Below the pieces are notes generated by a model, which was given only the letters and a program-made list of their open reading frames with translations, ran no database searches and had not been told where the DNA came from. From contig JAGWNO010000053.1 of the NCBI GenBank assembly GCA_028871235.1, positions 1 to 11,908 of the forward strand: a stretch of 11,908 bases of DNA, given 5' to 3'. Within the stretch, counting starts at the first letter, position 1. The number at the start of each line of letters is the position of its first letter. Positions 8,510 through 11,908 of this stretch are shown piece by piece. This DNA comes from Gammaproteobacteria bacterium (GTDB lineage Bacteria; Pseudomonadota; Gammaproteobacteria; Natronospirales; REEB76). Both the position numbers and the translations under genes were made by a program.

Positions 8510-9540
8510 CCGCAAGGCTCAGCTTCGCCAGACCGGATGACTGGCATCTGCATGTGCGCGACGGCGGCGCCATGCGCGACGTGCTAGCGCACACCGCCAG
8601 ACGCTTCGCCCGTGCCATCATCATGCCCAATCTGAAACCGCCGGTGACCACTGTGCCGCAGGCGCTGGAATACCGGGAGCGCATCTTGGCGGCGCTGCCG
8701 CCCGGCACGGCGTTCACGCCCCTCATGACGTTGTACCTCACCGATCGCACCACGCCCGCCGATATCCGCCAGGCCCGAAGCTGCGGCCACATACACGCCA
8801 TCAAGCTCTATCCTGCCGGCGTCACCACGCACGCCGACGCCGGTGTCACCGACCTCAACAAACTTTGGAAAACCCTTGAGACCATGGCCGACGTGCGCCT
8901 GCCGCTGCTGGTGCATGGCGAGGTTACCGATCCCGCAGTGGATATCTTCGATCGCGAGAAGCTGTTCATAGAGCGCGTGCTGGCGCCGCTGGTGGATCGC
9001 CTGCCGGGACTCAGGCTGGTGTTCGAGCACATCACCACCAAAATGGCGGTGGATTTCGTGCTGGCGGCGCCGGACAACGTGGCCGCCACGCTCACACCGC
9101 AGCATTTGCTGCACAACCGCAATGCGATGTACGCGGGCGGGCTCCGCCCCCATTATTACTGCCTGCCGCTACTGAAGCGGGAACACGATCGCGAGGCGCT
9201 GGTCAAGGCCGCCACCAGCGGCAATACCAAATTCTTCCTGGGCACCGACAGCGCGCCACACGCACGCCACGCCAAGGAATCCGCCTGCGGATGCGCCGGC
9301 ATGTTCACCGCCCACGCCGCCATCGAGTTGTACGCGGAGGTGTTCGAGGCGGCGGACGCATTACACAAGCTGGAAGCCTTCGCCAGTTTCCACGGCGCGG
9401 ATTTCTACGGCTTGCCGCGCAACCGTGAGCGCATCGCGCTACAGAAGCAAAGCTGGACGGTGCCCGCTAGTTACCCCTTCGGTGAAGACCAGCTGATTCC
9501 CTACCGCGCCGGTGAGCCGGTGTCGTGGTCCCTCATCTGA
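8506..9540 (+). CDS. pyrC: Dihydroorotase, class II
   Basis: This enzyme performs the reversible cyclisation of N-carbamoyl-aspartate to dihydroorotate, the third step of de novo pyrimidine synthesis. The 344-residue protein matches E. coli PyrC (348) closely. The zinc ligands are His14 and His16 (DWHLHVRDG), the carboxylated lysine Lys100 (AIKLYPAG), His137 (HGE), His175 (FEHITT) and Asp248 (GTDSAPH), each two residues before the published E. coli position. The conserved ESACGCAGMF follows at 258-267. The start codon overlaps the peptidase stop by four bases. AGGA lies 12 bases upstream, slightly far, so translational coupling is likely. rnt follows after 32 bp. Confidence 0.97.
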   Translation: MTARLSFARPDDWHLHVRDGGAMRDVLAHTARRFARAIIMPNLKPPVTTVPQALEYRERILAALPPGTAFTPLMTLYLTDRTTPADIRQARSCGHIHAIKLYPAGVTTHADAGVTDLNKLWKTLETMADVRLPLLVHGEVTDPAVDIFDREKLFIERVLAPLVDRLPGLRLVFEHITTKMAVDFVLAAPDNVAATLTPQHLLHNRNAMYAGGLRPHYYCLPLLKREHDREALVKAATSGNTKFFLGTDSAPHARHAKESACGCAGMFTAHAAIELYAEVFEAADALHKLEAFASFHGADFYGLPRNRERIALQKQSWTVPASYPFGEDQLIPYRAGEPVSWSLI

Positions 9541-9572
9541 AAAATAATCAAGCAAACATCACCGGGTCACCC

Positions 9573-10232
9573 ATGACAGACAGTCGCATCACGCATGCCT
9601 TTTCCCACCGTTTCCGCGGCTTTCTGCCGGTAGTGGTGGATGTGGAGACCGGCGGCTTCAATCACCAGACTGATGCGTTGCTGGAAATCGCCGCGGTGCT
9701 GCTGGACATGGACGATGCGGGTAACCTGCACCGCGGTGCTACCCATACCTTCCATGTGCAGCCCTTCGAGGGCGCCAACATCGAGCCGGCGGCGCTGGCT
9801 ATCACCGGCATCGATCCGCATCACCCATTGCGGCCGGCATTGCCGGAGCGCGAGGCGCTGCGGCGCCTGTTCCGCGAGGTGCGGGACGCGCTGCGGCACT
9901 ACGACTGCACCCGCGCCGTGCTGGTCGGACACAATGCCTTCTTCGACCTGAATTTCCTCAATGCGGCGGTGGTGCGCACCGATATGAAGCGCAACCCGTT
10001 CCATCCGTTCTCGAGTTTTGACACGGCGACGCTCGCGGGCGTGGCGGTGGGCCAGACGGTGCTGGCGCGGGCCGTGGAGGCGATCGGACTGAGCTGGGAC
10101 ATAAGCGCCGCGCATTCGGCGGCCTATGACGCGGAGAAGACCGCCGATCTGTTCTGCGAGATCGTCAACCGCTTTCAGGGCATGTACGCGGTAAGCCTGC
10201 GGGAACAGCGGGACTACGCCAAGACGGAATGA
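9573..10232 (+). CDS. rnt: Ribonuclease T (DEDDh 3'-5' exoribonuclease)
   Basis: RNase T trims 3' ends of tRNA, 5S rRNA and other stable RNAs as a homodimer. From the ATG at 9573 the protein has 219 residues, and its catalytic acidic residues and histidine fall at exactly the E. coli numbers: Asp23, Glu25 (VDVETGG), Asp125 (FFD), His181 and Asp186 (AHSAAYD). Other hallmarks are TDALLEIAA (33-41), ALAITGIDP (74-82), KRNPFHPFSSFDTATLAG (139-156) and LFCEIVNRF (193-201). A GTG at 9525 would extend the frame into the end of pyrC; the ATG is preferred because it gives the family length. The Shine-Dalgarno is weak (GGGT, 5 bases upstream). The pyrC-rnt-grxD neighbourhood is also known from Pseudomonas, with extra genes between. 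Confidence 0.95.
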   Translation: MTDSRITHAFSHRFRGFLPVVVDVETGGFNHQTDALLEIAAVLLDMDDAGNLHRGATHTFHVQPFEGANIEPAALAITGIDPHHPLRPALPEREALRRLFREVRDALRHYDCTRAVLVGHNAFFDLNFLNAAVVRTDMKRNPFHPFSSFDTATLAGVAVGQTVLARAVEAIGLSWDISAAHSAAYDAEKTADLFCEIVNRFQGMYAVSLREQRDYAKTE

Positions 10233-10254
10233 TCCGCGGTGTGCGGCGCATGCG

Positions 10255-10302
10255 GAAAAAAACCGACGTCATCAGACCCCCGCCGGCTGCCGGCAGCCTG
10301 AT
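10255..10302 (-). terminator. Possible terminator between convergent rnt and grxD
   Basis: The 74-bp convergent gap contains the perfect palindrome GGCTGCCGGCAGCC (10285-10298), flanked by ATCAG (10271-10275) and CTGAT (10298-10302). On the minus strand, downstream of grxD, a run of seven or so T residues (10255-10262) follows, but over 20 bases after the stem, so this is not a textbook intrinsic terminator. Confidence 0.3.
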
Positions 10303-10306
10303 ACAC

Positions 10307-10630
10307 TCAACCGTGCTTGATGCCCTTCTCGTCGAGGAGCCTGCCGAGCTCGCCTGACTCAGACATTTCCACGGCGATATCACAACCGCCCACCAGCTCG
10401 CCTTTCACGAACAGCTGCGGAAACGTCGGCCAGTTGGAATATTTCGGCAGGTTGGCGCGGATTTCCGGGTCAGCCAGAACGTTCACGTGACCGAATTCCA
10501 CGCCCAAAGTCTTGAGTACCTGCGTGGTGCGTGCCGAGAAGCCGCACTGCGGGAAATCCGGCGTGCCCTTCATGTAGAGCAGCACGGGATTAGCGGATAT
10601 TTGCTGCTTGATGCGTTCCATTACGTCCAT
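10307..10630 (-). CDS. grxD: Monothiol CGFS glutaredoxin
   Basis: This monothiol glutaredoxin of 107 residues (E. coli GrxD has 115) binds or transfers [2Fe-2S] clusters with glutathione and BolA-type partners in the cytoplasm. The active site CGFS is at 29-32, preceded by MKGTPDFPQ (20-28). The glutathione-binding WPTFPQLF (67-74) and GGCDI (81-85) are intact. The ATG at 10630 follows GAGAG with a 10-base spacer; a second ATG at 10621 is less likely. It lies 42 bp downstream of the BON-domain gene on the same strand, so the two may be cotranscribed, and it converges on rnt. Confidence 0.96.
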   Translation of the reverse strand: MDVMERIKQQISANPVLLYMKGTPDFPQCGFSARTTQVLKTLGVEFGHVNVLADPEIRANLPKYSNWPTFPQLFVKGELVGGCDIAVEMSESGELGRLLDEKGIKHG

Positions 10631-10672
10631 GGTTGATGCACTCTCGTTTTGAACAGGGTTGCCGCGGAATGA

Positions 10673-11056
10673 TCAGGATTTTGGCTTGACGGTGATCTTG
10701 TCCACCACGCTCTTCACGCCCTTGGTGTTCCTCGCCAGCTCCACGGCGCTGTTACGCATGCTGTCGCTGGGCACCGTACCGGTCAGCGTCACCACGCCCT
10801 CATAGGTGCTCACGGCCACGTCCAATACATTGACCTTGCCGTCCGTGAGGTACCTGGTCTTGATGCGCGCGGTGATGTCACTGTCGTCGGCCATGGTACC
10901 GACGCTGCGTTTGTCCTTGCCGACGACGTAGCCGGCGCCGGCGGCGCCGGCTACGGCGACCAGGCAACCCTGCAAGGCCAGCGGGGCGGCCAGCAGCAGG
11001 GCTGCCAGGCACAGCGTGCGGAAACGCGGATATCTGCGGTTAAATTGCATGCGCAT
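10673..11056 (-). CDS. BON-domain outer-envelope lipoprotein (DolP/OsmY-related)
   Basis: From the ATG at 11056 the protein has 127 residues: a basic N-terminus (MRMQFNRRYPRFR), a hydrophobic signal segment (14-29), the lipobox LQGC with Cys31 as predicted lipidation site, a short Gly/Ala-rich tether (31-47), then one BON domain (about 57-124, with VSTYEGVVTLTGTVPS and VKSVVDKI). The segment KRSVGT just before the domain resembles the DolP (YraP) PRSVGT motif, but DolP and OsmY have two BON domains and this has one. BON proteins bind phospholipid membranes; a role in envelope maintenance is likely but not shown. The frame extends upstream to 11107, but that would place 17 non-signal residues before the signal peptide; GGAG lies 11 bases before the chosen start. 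Confidence 0.85.
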   Translation of the reverse strand: MRMQFNRRYPRFRTLCLAALLLAAPLALQGCLVAVAGAAGAGYVVGKDKRSVGTMADDSDITARIKTRYLTDGKVNVLDVAVSTYEGVVTLTGTVPSDSMRNSAVELARNTKGVKSVVDKITVKPKS

Positions 11057-11199
11057 ATGATACTTCACTCCATCGGGTTGGGTGGGGACGGCGGGCCGCC
11101 CGCGCAATAATCCCCGTCATCCGGCGTCCATACGCCCATGCATGGCGAAACCGGAATGCCCGTGAGTCCGGAAGTCGCAATGCTCATGAACGTCCGGGG

Positions 11200-11231
11200 T
11201 TGATGGCGCGCGTCACAGGAAGATATATACT
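11200..11231 (+). promoter_or_regulatory. Candidate promoter for the PuuD-like gene
   Basis: TTGATG (11200-11205) and TATATACT (11224-11231) resemble -35 and -10 elements with a spacer of 18 bases to TATATA. The AT-rich stretch stands out in the 271-bp gap between the BON gene and the gene at 11328. Downstream, ATGCCG-CAAAT-CGGCAT (11242-11258) could form a small hairpin at the start of the leader. The remainder of the gap shows no gene. Confidence 0.35.
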
Positions 11232-11327
11232 AACGGAAATTATGCCGCAAATCGGCATCGGGCCGTAAGTTAAGGTCATGCGGAGCGGCATATCGGCTGC
11301 GTTCAAGAACCTCGAGAGGAGTGCACG

Positions 11328-11908
11328 ATGAATCCCCTGAACAGCATAAAAGGCACGCTGATAACAGGCTTGCTGCTGGCGGTCATTGCCGCGGTCCTAA
11401 TCCACATGGGCTTCGGCCCCATCAACTGGCTGACGCTGCTGCGCTGGCTGCATATCCTGGCCGGCATCACCTGGATCGGCCTTCTTTACTACTTCAATTT
11501 CGTGCAGACGCCGGCCATGGCGGCGGCTGGAGCCGACAAAGGCGGCCCGGGGGGCGCCGGCATTTCGAAATACGTGGCTCCATTGGCACTGCTGTGGTTC
11601 CGCTGGTCGGCACTCGTCACCTGGCTTGCCGGCGTGGGCTATCTCGGGTACCGGCACAGTATGGGAGCGTTTGCGCTTGGTCTGACCAGCACGCCTGTGG
11701 ATATTTATGAACTCACCATCGGCGTAGGCGCCTGGCTCGGCACCATCATGCTGTTCAACGTATGGGTGCTCATCTGGCCGAATCAGAAGAAGCTCCTGGG
11801 AATCGTGTCCGCCACCGACGAGCAGAAGGCCAAAGCCCGCAAGGTCGCGTTCCTGGCCTCACGCACCAATGTGATGCTCTCAATCCCCATGCTGATGTGC
11901 ATGGTTTC
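11328..11908 (+). CDS. PuuD-like (urate hydroxylase N-terminal domain family) membrane protein, 3' end outside window
   Basis: A frame opens at ATG 11328 with a strong Shine-Dalgarno GAGAGGA (11314-11320, 7-base spacer) and is still open at the right edge after 193 residues. The protein is very hydrophobic, with probable membrane segments at about 9-29, 34-60, 84-108, 127-150 and from 180 on. Motifs WLHILAGITWIGLLYYFNFV (40-59), LLWFRWSALVTWL (88-100), MLFNVWVLIWPNQKK (141-155) and SRTNVMLSIPML (178-189) match the integral-membrane domain of the PuuD family as I remember it. In true PuuD this domain is followed by a cytochrome c domain and the protein oxidises urate. Short standalone homologues are often annotated PuuD without evidence for urate use, and no purine genes are nearby, so the function is left open. 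The overlapping frame from a GTG at 11321 is out of frame and not protein-like. Confidence 0.8.
   Translation, partial: MNPLNSIKGTLITGLLLAVIAAVLIHMGFGPINWLTLLRWLHILAGITWIGLLYYFNFVQTPAMAAAGADKGGPGGAGISKYVAPLALLWFRWSALVTWLAGVGYLGYRHSMGAFALGLTSTPVDIYELTIGVGAWLGTIMLFNVWVLIWPNQKKLLGIVSATDEQKAKARKVAFLASRTNVMLSIPMLMCMV

Noticed and set aside
11321..11710. A closed frame of 129 codons from a GTG at 11321
   Set aside because: It overlaps out of frame with the hydrophobic PuuD-like frame starting at 11328, which has a good ribosome-binding site and family motifs.

Overview
The window reads as chromosomal DNA of a moderately GC-rich gammaproteobacterium (about 60% GC by eye). RNase T, a class II dihydroorotase, a CGFS glutaredoxin and an E. 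coli-type homodimeric pyruvate dehydrogenase E1 all point that way. The E3 subunit carrying its own lipoyl domain, the short dispersed palindromes and the standalone PuuD-like membrane protein suggest a non-enteric lineage. I cannot name a genus.

Left part, all on the minus strand (transcription runs right to left). A pyruvate dehydrogenase operon: aceE (E1, 4186-6852), aceF (E2, 2744-4102), a small VOC/glyoxalase-fold gene (2193-2573) and lpdA (E3 with an N-terminal lipoyl domain, 216-2048). Two bases after the lpdA stop a further minus-strand reading frame starts at 213 and leaves the window at base 1; it looks like a membrane protein of unknown function. E1, E2 and E3 form the complex that converts pyruvate to acetyl-CoA, with lipoyl arms on both E2 and E3.

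The operon is unusually rich in short repeats: (i) a 60-bp REP-like palindrome just upstream of both lipoyl-encoding genes; (ii) 128 bp of lipoyl-domain coding sequence that is 126/128 identical between lpdA and aceF; (iii) degenerate heptanucleotide repeats in the E2 linker, the E3 linker and the aceF-VOC gap; (iv) a GC-rich palindromic repeat of about 96 bp translated in frame as part of the E2 linker. This repeat colonisation and lipoyl-domain homogenisation is the most distinctive signal in the window. I found no obvious new defence or biosynthetic system.

Right part. Divergent from aceE across 145 bp are, on the plus strand, an M17 leucyl aminopeptidase-family gene (6998-8509), pyrC (8506-9540, ATGA overlap) and rnt (9573-10232), a compact likely operon. 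Converging on it from the minus strand are a single-BON-domain lipoprotein gene (10673-11056) followed by grxD (10307-10630). After a 271-bp gap holding a weak promoter candidate and a small leader hairpin, a plus-strand gene for a multi-pass membrane protein with the N-terminal PuuD (urate hydroxylase) fold starts at 11328 and runs off the right edge.
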